Origin: Cristatella mucedo
Lineage: Eukaryota > Bryozoa > Phylactolaemata > Cristatellidae
Length of the DNA stretch: 64,000 nucleotides
Direction of reading: 5' to 3'
Assembly: GCA_009760855.2 (NCBI GenBank)
Contig: WPIO01000060.1
Coordinates: 797,501-861,500 of the forward strand
The number at the start of each line of letters is the position of its first letter. Within the stretch, counting starts at the first letter, position 1. The position numbers and the translations under genes are program-made. This document shows positions 21,966 to 32,985 of this stretch, in pieces. The notes under the pieces were generated by a model. The model did not search any database, was not told the origin of the DNA, and saw only the letters and a list, made by a program, of their open reading frames with translations.

Positions 21966-22463
21966 TAAATTAATAGTTTTAGATGAAATGCACAGTTTCT
22001 ATGTATCACAAGGTTGCAGCACCTCATGACACTAGGTGGCATATCCACAGAATGTATTCTGCCGACCGTCACTTGCAGTACTTATTGCAGCACCGACGCT
22101 CTCAATAGCTTGACGCAGCTATTAACTGGTATGCCAATTACGAACCTATCGCCGTTTAATGATTGATCTCAGCTCCTAATTCTGATCAAGCGGAATTAAC
22201 TGTCAAGTATTATAAAAGAACTAAATCTTGAACCAACTACGACCAGTGCTCATTTCAGGCGAACAGGGCTGCTGTGAGTTAGATTTGGCCATCGTAAAGA
22301 TTGTGATCAAAACAAAAACACATTCAGAAATGTTTGTTTTTAAAGAAACAATTGTAAGGGCTGAAACAGAGAATATTCAGTTAAAATAGCTATAGTAACA
22401 TGCACTTTAATAGCACGTATTAGCTTATTAGGACAATTCGTGAGAAATGGCTGCATCGCTTTG

Positions 22464-22618
22464 CCGAGCTGGTTTGGTCTAGCGGTTAAGGTGCTCGGCC
22501 CGACCAAGGTCTGACTGAGGTCGTGGGCTCGAGCCCCTAGGCATACGTGAAGCGCCTGAATAGAGATTAAGTTCTCTTGGGGCGCTATATAAATGAATTA
22601 TATATATATATATATATG
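22464..22618 (+). mobile_element. SINE S1 copy
   Basis: Very similar to 10874-11015: box A TGGTCTAGCGG, GCTCGGCCCGACCAAGGTCT, box B region GGGCTCGAGCCC, tail GAATAGAGATTAAGTTCTCT and GGCGCTATATAAATGAAT, ending in a short (TA)n. Confidence 0.9.
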
Positions 22619-22639
22619 TATGGCTTCGCCAGCAGTCAC

Positions 22640-25600
22640 GTGATGTATGGATGACTGGCCTCACGACGCGCATCCGAGATGACGTGCCTTGATAATGGCA
22701 GAGAATTTTGTCAGAATTCTGCAACATCTATTTTCTTTTTGAACACAATTTCCCCTGATGAGTATTGATAGAAACTTTTTGAATGCAAGCGTATTGCAGC
22801 GGACTCGATTTCAGATTTCGAAGCTTTCGCGAAAAAGCTATCTTGAAGTAAACACTTGAGAACGAGACACGACAAGCAACTACAGTCTTCAGCTTTGAGA
22901 AATCTAGAGTCGTGAGAGTGGTTAAAAATTTGTTCTCTTGACATTATTGGTTAAAAAATTCTGTGGTCTTGACATTAGAATAGGCCTAACCTCCAATTTC
23001 GTCGTCAAGCTGGCCGAACGTCAGGCTGGACCCCTTCAGATATCCAGTGTACAGCCAAACGCAGACATTTAATTATGCTTGAGAGCAACAAACGTTTTTA
23101 CTTGCTGGTGTCATCCCTTCGCGTCAACGGCTTTAGCTTACTTGAAGCTAAAATGTCGTGAATCCTCTATTTATTGGGCTGCAATAAATGTCAAGAAATT
23201 ATCGAATGCTGTCAAGACGCAGTTAGATAGTTAGGCCTATGGACTGTGGCGGCACTCAGGAACATGTAAATATCCCGTTTGAAAACTTAGCTTGTGCATG
23301 CTTTTCTGGTGATCCACGTGAGATTTAAATTCAGCTTCTCGCAATCTACTGACACGATCAGTCAAAAGACAAAACTGCAAGCACTCCGTAAACTAATGGG
23401 CTACTTGTTCTCACTAGAATGCTAAACCTAATCTCCACCGCCATTGTCTCAATTGGCGGGCGGCCATCGACGAGAAGAACTGCCATATCACTGACTGAAA
23501 TTTTCGAAAAGCACACCGTGCATTGCAATTACACTTCTGGTAGGTTGCCACTTCGATGCAATACAGCAGTCTTGAATAGCATTGTGATAAAAGCCTTGCA
23601 AGCCTTTGAGTAGGCAGGACGATTTTACCTTTGACTGTCTTGTACTCGCCAATAGATGCGTTACTGTGTCGCCTGTGCCTTCGACCTAGCTATCTGTAGT
23701 GTCTGAAATTAATTCTTAGGTTGAATGATATTTTTTGTCTCGTTCAAGCAAAGTTTAAGTCCAAAAGAAATCTCGTACGAGCAGGCACAAGCGATGGAAC
23801 GTAATCTGAAAATCTCCGTGCTTAACATTTTTCGGCTTTGTCTTTTTCACCATCGATATTTTGAATCAAAAAGGATTTGGCTTTAGAGCCAAATTTCAAG
23901 TGAGCTAAAACTGATGTGCTCCATACAGCACTTGGTTTTTCAGCTAACTATTTTTCTTTGTTGAAGTTGCAATTTGATGCATGCCGGTATCATTATCCCA
24001 TTCGAAATGCTTTCTTGCTCCACACAGGGACGGAATAATCTATAAAGAGATTTAATTCTCTTTAGGTGCTATAAAGATGCCTTACCATAACTAATACTCT
24101 AAGGCAACATTTTCCCACCATATCCATAGTCTAGGTATAGAAAAATGCATATCATAAGTGGTATCTTTGCTAACAGCAAAATAAGGGTACGCTACGACCT
24201 CCTTTGGAGCAATCAAAAACTTGCACAGACGGAACTTTTCATGTAACGCACTATGCATTGACATTCAAAGTAGATAACTTTGATGGCTATTTTTCTCCAT
24301 GCGATTTCAAAATTAGCATCCTGACAGTCCTTGGCATTCATTTTAATGGTTTCTGAGTAGAACACTGGAAATGCCTAATATTAAGAACATGGTGTGCATG
24401 TTACAGCTTTTGCTCCGTGCAAGACTGAGCTACAACAGTTCATTAACGTATTGTGCCTATTCGCGCACTATTTATTTCATAATAAAAAAGTAGGCACATA
24501 CTGTAACTGTTTAAAATGCAAACAAATCTGCTAGCTAAAAATTCAGTTGCGCGAGTGCACATTTCGTCAGGACGATACTCGTGCAAAATAAAAACGCAGC
24601 ACTGATATCAAGTCATCGCAGTCGACTGAAACGTAGATTTACTTCAGCATTTTGCCTGTTTTGAAAAATTCATTTGCCGGACCTGCAGTTTCCAGCTATT
24701 AACAGAGACTTTGAAATCAGCTTAGCGATAGATAGTTTAATATCCGAATTGTTGGATCATCTGCCGCCAAATTGAAAAAACACCGAATCGTTAAAAGCAG
24801 AGCGGTCAAAAAAAGCAGACGTAAAACTGCTTCAGCCTCAGACAAACTTCCAATTTTGAATTGATCAACAATTTGCAGGGAATTATTCACGAATATTGAA
24901 GCTGAAGCCATTCTTTTCTGGCTGTTGAGAGCTTCTTGATGATTTACCGCTCCTGAAATTATGCTTGAATCTTTTTGTTTGCCCCCAGGACCCCAATACA
25001 GCTACAGGCGAGCTGGGTATTTTGGCACGTGCACCTGCAAGGACGTTATTGAGTATTTGTGTGCCGAATGCGAGTACGCCTTTTTACAAAATGTTAAGCT
25101 GCCACGGAACATAGCAAAAGGCTAGCTCTCACAGGCGAGTACGTTTATTTGCTCTGCCTGCTTCTGATCCGGTGAATGTGAAAGTACTGAGATTAATAGC
25201 ATGACTTACGTTGTTTATATGAACAGATACTGCATGTGACGATGCAGGATGAAGATGAAAATACAATTTGCATGCTCAGATCAAATTAATTAGTTATTAG
25301 AAATTTAAATTATAAATTGCTAAGAAATAAAAAGTCTAAGAACTGAAGGGGTGCGCACAAGCAAGTGTTTCAAATTCGGTGGCAGAATAAATAATGCTCT
25401 ATTACAAAATTCTTGACCGTAAGTAGCAAGTGCTACTAAATTGTTTATACCCTCCCGTAACTGTAGAAAATGGTCATTATTCCTAAATAAAACCCAGTTT
25501 TATTTAATTAGGCCAGTGATTGCATAGAAATTAACCCCTTTTTAGTCGTAGAATTTAAAAAAAATTCACGTCGCAAGGTTCACATTTATTTGCAAATACC

Positions 25601-25700
25601 ACCAAATGAATAAAAAGTAATACGTATTTACTCTGACATCACATCGATGGCCACTTGCAAGGGTTCAACAATGAGTACATTGTCTAGATTTGTGACGATA
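22640..25700. other. Three kilobases with no recognisable gene
   Basis: AT-rich, apparently unique DNA. A decayed SINE/LINE tail (AAAGAGATTTAATTCTCTTT) lies at about 24036-24075. Frames at 22711-22944, 23419-23613 and 24717-24911 have no domain I recognise. Confidence 0.5.
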
Positions 25701-25715
25701 CTGCAAATCACTTTC

Positions 25716-27330
25716 CTAAATGAACCCACTAACACAGACCCCAATCGCGTTTCTTAACACACTGTGTCCCTGGTAACGATGACTCGCAATGACGTTATTC
25801 TTCTTGTGAAAGACGCTCGTATTGTCGTACCTGTGAGTATTGCTCCCGCGCTCTTCTTGAATTTTCCAAAATGAGTACAGGATATATCGACTTTGAGGGA
25901 AGCTCTCTACTTCTGTGAGGCATAGTTCTCCGTGAGCGTTCGACTTAACCAGCTGCTCATGGTTGTCAGCCTTGCGATTACCTAGAAGGCCATTGAGCCA
26001 CCGCACGGAAACTATTCCGAGCCGCATACAATGTCCAGTTAAGCTCATTCGCAAATTAGTCACCCTCTACGATTTTATTTACATGTAGTCCGATACATAA
26101 TTTCAGCTTTGAACTTTGCGTCCGAAAGCTGGAGAATAAAACTGGAGGTACTTGAAATCAGCTGCCTAGTTGTCTAGAGCCATTACAATCTGCTCGATGA
26201 AGCCCAGGTTGACGTGCAGTGGTGGCAGCAGCACCTTCCCAGGGTCTATCAGTGGCTCTACTTAATGTTGTGGATTCCTACAGAGATCTAGGTCCGCCGT
26301 GTCTATTCAGAACCTTCCGTGAATAGTGTGTCTTAGTAATAATAATAACAATACAATTGTATAGCACCCCGAGAAAGCTTAATCTCTTTCTGCGAACTTT
26401 ACATATGCTGTAAAAGAAGCCTGACCATATGGTTAGTGGTAACTTGCACAGTGCCAACATGCAGGAAATGGTGAGTGATAGAATGCATAGTGTTGGCACG
26501 AATAAGGACGCAGAGGACAAATCACAAACACCCAGCAAATGCTGCAACGTGAGGTGCGTTTTAAGCATCAGTCTCCAGGCTGTCCCAGAGTAAATAAAAC
26601 AGGCAAACGCCATGAAATTGTCTTGGAGGCCCACCAGGAATGACACCATTTTGAAGTCTCCGATGATCTCCCAGCTAAGGTCGCCATGCTTCAAGGCACT
26701 GAGCACCATCTTGATGCAGGTGCACTCCTCGTCGAGGTGCACAGGGTGGGCTACATGGAGAGATGACCGGCACTTGTTGCTGCTATGAAGCAGCACGGCT
26801 CTGAGGTACCTGGATGAACTTGCATTAATGGGCACCATTCATTTGGATTGCAGGTGTTTTTTATGGCCTCGAATAGGCCCGCCACGTTGTCGCAAAAGCG
26901 CAGTCAATTTTATCACGTGAAGAATTTTCGAGAAGTTCGTGACGCTTTCTCTGATCGGTCAGCTTCACACTTTCACTCCAATGGGCTTCAATCTTTGAAA
27001 CGAGCTCCAAGAAGCTCGGAATTGGACTTGATAAGACCGAGATATCTTATCGGATCGCTGATCAGGTCAATCTGCTCGGAGAAGCTCACCATTTGCTCGT
27101 TAGCAGCATCCTTGAAATCGGATTTCGGATCTTGGATTTCTTCTCGCCTCGCTGCTTTTCCTCTGTCCTCTTGCGATTCCTCTCCTCCTTCGCAGAGGCA
27201 CGACGATGGGGAGCTCAAGGGCAGCGTAACATTGGGGCGATGGATGATGGAACTTTCGGATACAGGACGGAAGGCGCGCTGTCGCCACTTCAACGTTTTA
27301 AAGCGCCCGCCGTTAAGAAGCGGCATATAC
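25716..27330 (-). pseudogene. Dead copy of a multicopy animal gene family of unknown function
   Basis: Five collinear pieces lie on the minus strand in three frames. 27326-26988 ends SNSELLGARFKD. 26903-26823 reads LRFCDNVAGLFEA and NPNEW. 26838-26545 reads AVLLHSSNKC, HPVHLDEEC and GDFKMVSFLVGLQ. 26285-26110 reads VEPLIDPGKVLLPPLHVNLG then FIEQIVMALDN, a stop, and DFKYLQ. 26063-25716 reads NGLLGNRKADNHEQLVK and HRYQGH. These follow the order of a large 'uncharacterised protein' family seen in many copies in arthropods, cnidarians and other animals, with signatures GDxKxVxxLxGLQ, VLLPPLHIKLGLMKxFVKAL and GNxKAxNYxxLV. I know no function; its copy number suggests a mobile-element origin. Frameshifts, stops and an inserted LINE A tail make this copy dead. 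Confidence 0.8.
26335..26548 (-). repeat. LINE A tail inserted in the pseudogene
   Basis: AATAATAATAACAATACAAT, GAAAGCTTAATCTCTTTCTG and CACCCAGCAAATGCTG match the minus-strand LINE A end. The pseudogene reading resumes on both sides, so the insertion split it. Confidence 0.8.
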
Positions 27331-27627
27331 TTAAGTGGTCAGTCGGCTCCTGTCGAAATCTTGGAATCGTTGCGCATCGTTGCTATATTTTCTTTCCTCT
27401 ATCAGCCTTTAGAAATACCAGAACACTCATTCTACGCATTACATAATAACATGCAAGAAACTCCATCTAGGAAGTATCAGCTCTTCACCTTACCATCAAA
27501 AGTTCTCTTGCAGTGCTTTCATTCGAAGCGAGGCTCTCAGAGATTAACTTGATCCCAGACGGGCACGCCGAAGATTTCTTTGCTTGCCCTCTCACAGCTT
27601 AACAGACGCTTTAACTGGATAAAGCTC

Positions 27628-27815
27628 CACGGCTCACTAGGTAACGCGGTTGCTTTTCACGACCTCGGCCCCGAGGTCGTGGGTTCGAATCCTGTGGTGG
27701 GCGATCCCTTATCGCCGCTGCAGCGGTGGTGATAGCCGTCAAGGCTCTTCTGTCGCTATGCAAAAAAGAGGCTGTTAAATCAGCTTGTATTTATTTATTT
27801 ATTTATCTTATCTTG
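27628..27815 (+). mobile_element. SINE S2 copy, well preserved
   Basis: Head GGCTCACTAGGTAACGCGGT, then GACCTCGGCCCCGAGGTC (a self-complementary arm) and box B GGGTTCGAATCC. Next come the stem-loop ATCGCCGCTGCAGCGGTGGT and the body GCCGTCAAGGCTCTTCTGTC, ending GGCTGTTAAATCAGCTTGTA with (TTTA)n to 27809. Best S2 reference in the window. Confidence 0.92.
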
Positions 27816-29030
27816 ATATCCACTCTCCACGCACGTAGCAAAGTTCATTCAACCTCTTGATGCAATGCCATTCAGTAGTAAGTGTTTGCTATTCTCTCAA
27901 GCTGCAATAAGGTAAACTAAAATGTTCATTTAAGGCAACTGAGCTGTTATACTTCTATCGCTACTACCCTATAATTATGTGTCTGCCTATCCCTCATCAA
28001 TTAGGTTGTGGTACATCAGGTGCTATACGGGTGAACCTGACTTTCGTACCAAACTTTCGAAACGACAAAACTGGGTAATTTTAAAATGTCATCGTCCTGA
28101 TCACAGACGCACTTTACGGCTTGACAATAGCTATCTGTTATTTATTTCAGCATAAGGGGTTATAGAAACTCATCCAATATCAAAAGAATAAATGAAGTGA
28201 TAAATGCTCTCGAAAGTAATGACCAAGCTTTATCTATTGGTGCCGTCAATCAATTGGGCCCATAAATCACTATAACTGCACGAGTTGCAAGCGATGAGTA
28301 TAATCCTCAATTTTCAGAGCTAAAGCAAGCTAACTTCGTTGTTGCAAGATTTTTGAGAGAGATTGCAGCATTAGCAGACAAACCACTGCAAAGCGGGTTA
28401 TACGCTGTCATCATTTTTAAGTGCTGCTTTTTTAAGTAAAATTGCGTACAAGTCAAATTCGTTTCCCACATCATAATACATCTGGCAAGAGAAGAATAAC
28501 TACTCAAAGGAAACGCTGTTGATCAACGTTTTACTTTCGTTCATCTCCTTAGTGTTAAGTAATATGTTCTCCAAAGCCTTTGCCTCAAAAGTATAGAACA
28601 TGGTTATTATTCTACGCGCTTTTTTTAGTTATGCAAAACAAGGGTAAATTGTGTGTGTGCTTTCTTTCAAACAGTGTAGATGCAATTTAGGCCAATCGTT
28701 ATTTTGAAATTAAAGAAAATTTTGATTTATAACATTTTTGCTTAAGAAAATTGCGATAGCACCTCAAACTGTATACAAACTAAATTAATTTGTGATACAA
28801 ATCAAAAATTGTTTAGCACGTGATGTTTGTACCTTCATTATTTATCATGAGATGAAGCCTCTAAGACTCGGTATTGAAAAGCTGTTCTAATCATTAATAT
28901 ATCGCAATTATTGAAATCATATAAATACTTTCCAGGAACATGAATAGTTGTATTAATCTGGAGACTTGATTAGCAGTTTAACTAAGGATCCCTTAGCCCC
29001 CAGTTCAATTTATGTCTGATGCTTGAGTGC
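27816..29030. other. AT-rich, no recognisable gene
   Basis: No domain, RNA gene or repeat family supported. Confidence 0.5.
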
Positions 29031-29031
29031 C

Positions 29032-29151
<120 letters not shown>

Positions 29152-29374
29152 TTTGTCTGAGATTGCATCAAGAGGCTGCCTGTATATTCCAATAGTATTT
29201 ACTTATTTCCTCGGCCCTTTACTGAGAAACGGCCAACAATTAATCACTCAATGAAAGCAGGTGCTAATAGGCATGAGGTGAATGTGCATAGTTCGGAATT
29301 ACCGTCTGGGATTAAGGCTAAAAATGTGCATCCTATTTAACCTTCAATTAATTTCATTTATTAATGCACACCGG

Positions 29375-29475
29375 CAATAATCATAACAATCTTAACAATG
29401 CGTTTGATAAAGTGCTATCGGAGAACTCAATCTCTTTCTAGGCGCTTCACATTTGCTGCCAAGGAAACACGATAT
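29375..29475 (-). repeat. LINE A 3' tail
   Basis: AATAATCATAACAATC, TTTGATAAAGTGCTATCG, GAACTCAATCTCTTTCTAGG and TTTGCTGCCAAGGAAACACG are the first 90-100 bp of the minus-strand tail. The match stops inside a palindrome. Confidence 0.8.
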
Positions 29476-29510
29476 ATATGTATATATATATATATATATC
29501 GTGTTTCCTT
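29461..29510. repeat. 50-bp near-perfect palindrome from LINE tail sequence
   Basis: The left half starts AAGGAAACACGATATATA and the right half ends ATCGTGTTTCCTT. Only one mismatch (G at 29480) interrupts perfect pairing. Further TA-rich sequence follows to 29563. Confidence 0.9.
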
Positions 29511-29563
29511 TTTGTTTATATATATATATATTATATATATATATTATATATATATATATAGAA
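29511..29563. repeat. TA-rich low-complexity repeat
   Basis: Alternating TA with TTA interruptions, between the palindrome and the SINE tail. Confidence 0.85.
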
Positions 29564-29569
29564 TATAAA

Positions 29570-29722
29570 ATTTATTTTTAAAGCACCCGAACTTACTCTC
29601 TATTCAGGTGTTTCAAAAATGTCACGGGGCTCGAGCCCACAACCTTGGTAATAAAATGCCTTCACCTCGACCTTGGTTCGAGGCGAGCGCCTTAACCACT
29701 GGGTCAAACCAGAGCAGCAAGT
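29570..29722 (-). mobile_element. SINE S1 copy
   Basis: On the plus strand: AAGCACCCGAACTTACTCTC (tail hairpin region), GGGGCTCGAGCCCACAACCT (box B) and GAGCGCCTTAACCACTGGGT (box A side). This is S1 in reverse. Confidence 0.82.
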
Positions 29723-29799
29723 AATCCGAAACCTTTCGCGGGCCGGCTGCCTATTAAAAATTCATAGCATATCAGCACGGATCGATTATTTTTTTTATA

Positions 29800-29975
29800 A
29801 TAATAATAATAATTCATGATTATAGCGCCCTAAGAGAACTCACATCTCTATTCAATTAAGGCACTTCACATATGCCGCAGGGTTCGAGCCCACAACCTCA
29901 GCCGTCTAACGCATTCACCTTGACCTCGGTCGTTAAAGGCGAGCTCCTGAACGACTGGATTTAACCAGCGCGGCA
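29800..29975 (-). mobile_element. SINE S1 copy, second in tandem
   Basis: Begins with (ATA)n, then TATAGCGCCCTAAGAGAACT, GGGTTCGAGCCCACAACCTC and ACGACTGGATTTAACCAGCG. It lies in the same orientation about 80 bp from the previous S1, but its sequence differs enough that it looks like an independent insertion. Confidence 0.8.
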
Positions 29976-30024
29976 GGTTATTTACCCATGCACCGAGCAT
30001 CGGCAGTTACACTTTAAGCTAAGG

Positions 30025-30188
30025 CATTCAACTCGGTATGGCGGTTGGTTTTCAAGACCTTGGTCAGAGGTCGTAGGTTCGAATCCTCCTGCGGTGGGCG
30101 ATTCACTATCGCCCCGCTGCAAGCGGTGGCGATAGCCGTAAAGGCTCTTCTTTAGCTATACAAAAGGAGGCTGTTCAATCAGAAAGTA
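30025..30188 (+). mobile_element. SINE S2 copy
   Basis: GTATGGCGGTTGGTTTTCAA, box B AGGTTCGAATCC, CGCCCCGCTGCAAGCGGTGG and GCCGTAAAGGCTCTTCTTTA, ending GGCTGTTCAATCAG. The (TTTA)n end is lost. Confidence 0.85.
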
Positions 30189-30189
30189 T

Positions 30190-30830
30190 TTTCTAACTCG
30201 TGGCGTGGTTTTGGTTGAAGCCTCGCCTTGAAACTACAGGCCGCCGCCACTCTTTCGAGCTCAAGGGCAGAGCAGAGGGCTGCACAAGACTTCCGTCTCG
30301 TGAAGGAAATCTCGGCAGTTGAATGCTCCGGGCTTCGAGGGCAGCTTTCTAATCGCAGAGTGACCCACTCCAAATTCTGTCAGACTTTTTTTGCTGGTGA
30401 CCGGAGGCTTGAACCAGCACACAGACTTGGGCGTTCGAGGAAAGCTGCGTTGCATTTTCTCGGCCGCTGCAGTTTCATTGCATTAAGACCTAAACCGACA
30501 ACAGCTGCAATACAATGTCTAATCGGGCTACTCGCGAACATGGCGGCGTGCTCCTTCCACATTTTCCATAAATGAATCTAGAGCTTAGTTTGCCAAGAAG
30601 TGCTTGGCCGCCATTAGGAGCCTCGCATTCGCCCAGGACCGGAAGTCCAGATCCAGCAGATCCTGCTAACGTGTAGGCAGTGTAAATAAACAGTTGCTTT
30701 CCTCGGGAGGCTTCACTCGGGTTTCGTCACACACAAAAAGAGTAAAATACGACTGCATTGGAAATACTAAAACAAAATGATGTATTGTTTGTACGCGCAC
30801 GCGCTAAAAGTGCATTGGCCGTAAACGAAG
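30190..30830. other. No recognisable gene
   Basis: Mixed composition leading into the GC-rich block. Frames at 30179-30575 lie on both strands and have no domain. Confidence 0.45.
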
Positions 30831-31624
30831 CCGGCTTCCTGCAGCTTTCCTACGGCGCCGAGGCGACGCACTGCCGCCGCGGCAGCCGCTCGCCGACGGC
30901 TGGTCTGCGATGCGCCGCCGGAAGCTCTCAGGACCGATCGGTGCAGGGCGCCTGACCGAGCAGAAGGCACTCGCGAGTCGCGCGCGAAACCTGCCTTAAT
31001 TCGGTGAGTCGCGCAAGGTCAAAGACGAGAAGTAAGGGTCAACAGAAGCGCGTCGACGGCCAGAATGTCGGCTAAGACTGCGAATAGCCCGCTCGCTCCG
31101 CCCACCGAGCAGGCGTAGCCGGAGCGTCGGCGTTTACTCGACATTTCTCGCTCTCGCCCATCGCCGCTCTCCTATCTGGGCGCCGTCTGCGTGGCTGGGC
31201 TGCTGACGCGGTGCGGAATCCGCGAGCGACGCGTCCGCGGAGCCCGACAGCGAGGTACGAGGACGGTACCAGGAACTTCCTGGCTGAGGTAATGGCCGGC
31301 GGCGTCAGCTGCAGTCGAGCTGCGCCGGGGAGCTCTCCCGTCGCATCGGCGGCGGCGCTTCCGCGAGCCGAGTCAGTGCCGACCGCTCGGCGGCGATTCA
31401 GACCGAGGCTGGATGCCTGCAGCCCGCCCGCCCGCCCACCAGCCGGCGCGATGGCGACGGCCGAGGGAAACTCGCTGCCGCTGCCGCCGCCGCTGCTGTC
31501 GCCGCCGACATCAGATCGACGGCGGCTCGATCTGCAGTGGAGCTGCGAAGGAATCGCTTCGCGAGCTCTCGAGTTCTTCCCTACCTGGTCGCTCGCGCTG
31601 CCAGGGCGGCGGCGGCGGCCGCCG

Positions 31625-32053
31625 CTAGCGCATGCTCAGCGCTTTCAGCTTGGAGGCGCTGATGCAGAAGGTGCACACGGGCCGCTCGGGGCCCATGTGC
31701 ATGCCGTTGACGCGGCTGAGCAGGGCCTGGTGCCGAATGCACGGCTGCTCGATGCAGTCCATGCCCACCATCAGCACCGTGTGCAGGTGCGATATGTAGC
31801 TGGTGGCGAGCCGCAGCGTCTCGATCTTGGACAGCTTCCGGTCGGCCGGCTCCGTCGGTATGAGCGTGCGCAGCGTGGTGAACGCGCTGTTCACCGAGTG
31901 CGTCCGGTCGCGCTCGCGCGCGTTGGCCTGCTGCCGCTGCTTCTGCATTGGCTGCCCGTTCGGGCCGAGCAGGCACTCGCCCGTAGAGTCGCGGCTGTTC
32001 TCGCTCGAGTCCGACACGGCCTTGACGCTGTCCTCGCAGCGGGCGCGCTTCAT
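31625..32053 (-). CDS. TCF15: Paraxis/Scleraxis-type bHLH transcription factor
   Basis: This is a complete 142-codon frame without introns. The bHLH domain spans residues about 40-94. The basic part ANARERDRT (43-51) contains the E-box-contacting Glu47 with Arg46, Arg48 and Arg50. Helix 1 is [13 protein letters not shown], the loop TEPADRKLS and helix 2 [15 protein letters not shown]. '[23 protein letters not shown]' type wording, with a C-terminal RPVCTFCIS (124-132), points to the TCF15/SCX (Paraxis/Scleraxis) family. Vertebrate members share a CTFCLSNQRK block at that place. Such proteins heterodimerise with E-proteins, bind CANNTG sites in the nucleus and direct mesoderm, muscle or connective-tissue fates. 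The N-terminus is short (39 residues) and Ser/Asp-rich. The first ATG has A at -3; the frame stays open a short way upstream without another ATG. Invertebrates often have one gene for the vertebrate TCF15/SCX pair, so the symbol is a family label. Confidence 0.93.
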   Translation of the reverse strand: MKRARCEDSVKAVSDSSENSRDSTGECLLGPNGQPMQKQRQQANARERDRTHSVNSAFTTLRTLIPTEPADRKLSKIETLRLATSYISHLHTVLMVGMDCIEQPCIRHQALLSRVNGMHMGPERPVCTFCISASKLKALSMR

Positions 32054-32580
32054 TCTGCTCGGAGCCGCTCGACGGAAGCGACGGCGGCGGCGGCTTCGGT
32101 TTGGCCGGCGGGGGCGGCTCGGTCTCTAGCCGCGGATCACTCGCTCGCTTGATCGCCCGAGCGTCGTCGCGGAACGGACCTGAAAATCGCGGCGAACCTC
32201 AGAGCCTCAGAGAACGGCGCTCGCGTCATCGCTCCAGCCTCGGCGGCGGTGGCCCAGCGGCGGCGAGGCGTGGGCGAGAATTCTGGCCGCTAAAGCAAGC
32301 GACGTCCGCTTGCCTTCGCGGCCGCCAAGACCGCTCTCGCGAGTCCTCGACGCAGCGCGCACGCGAGCGAGCGAGCGCGAACGGCGCTCACCGCGGCGCT
32401 ATCAGCAGCTGCTGCTGCGGCGGCGGCGGCGGTCAGGGCGGAGGTGCGGCGCGAGCTGCCTGCAGCTGGCAGGATCTGACTAAGAAGACGTCAACCACCC
32501 GCGCGCCCGCCCGCAGGCCGCCCACCTCCCGCCCGCAGGCCGCCCACCTCCCGCCCGACAGCGAGCTCGCATCGACGATA
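32054..32580. promoter_or_regulatory. Probable promoter-side CpG-rich flank of the bHLH gene
   Basis: This is the sequence immediately 5' of the bHLH start on the minus strand. It is CpG-dense with CGG repeats and GC boxes, and I see no TATA box. At 32505-32557 a 22-bp unit containing CAGGCCGCCCACCTC is tandemly duplicated. The role is inferred from position and composition only. Confidence 0.4.
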
Positions 32581-32725
32581 GAATGTATAATTCATTCATA
32601 TAGCGCCCCACGAGAACATATTCAGTTGCTTCGCATATGCGTCGGGGCTCAAGCCCATGATCTAATTCAAACCTCGGTCGGGGCGAGCACCTTAACCGCT
32701 GGACCAAACCAGCTCGGCGATGCAG
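32580..32725 (-). mobile_element. SINE S1 copy about 0.5 kb upstream of the bHLH start
   Basis: On the plus strand: TATAATTCATTCATATAGCG, GGGGCTCAAGCCCATGAT (box B), GCACCTTAACCGCTGGACCA (box A side) and AACCAGCTCGGC. The tail hairpin is altered (CCACGAGAACATATTCAG). It is in the same orientation as the bHLH gene. Confidence 0.85.
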
Positions 32726-32766
32726 GTCCCCCTCCACCAGCCCGATCGGCCAGCAGCCGGAAGGTG

Positions 32767-32985
32767 AGAGAGAGAGAGAGAGAGAGTGTGTGAGAGTGTG
32801 AGAGAGAGATAGACACAGAGTGTAATTGAGAGAGAGAGAGAGAGCGAGAGAGAGCGAGAGAGAGCGAGAGACAGAGAGAGTGTGAGAGAGAGAAATAGAG
32901 ACCGAGGTAGATAGAGATAGAGAGACAGAGACCGAAAGACAGCGACAGACAGACAGACACAGTGAGAGAGACAGCAGAGAGAGGG
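32767..32985. repeat. Imperfect (GA)n / purine tract
   Basis: Long GA repeats with GT, GC and GATA interruptions; purine-rich on the plus strand. The Ser/Leu-rich frames on the minus strand here are artefacts. Confidence 0.9.

Noticed and set aside
26848-27552. 234-codon plus-strand frame
   Set aside because: It lies opposite the decayed gene-family relic, whose minus-strand pieces match known signatures; the plus frame matches nothing.
27640-27710. tRNA gene candidate
   Set aside because: The tRNA-like boxes are part of SINE S2: the same sequence recurs about nine times with a body and tail, and there is no proper acceptor stem.
31211-32152. 313-codon plus-strand frame
   Set aside because: It is antisense to the bHLH gene and is Arg/Ala/Pro-rich with no domain; it is the shadow of a GC-rich coding sequence.
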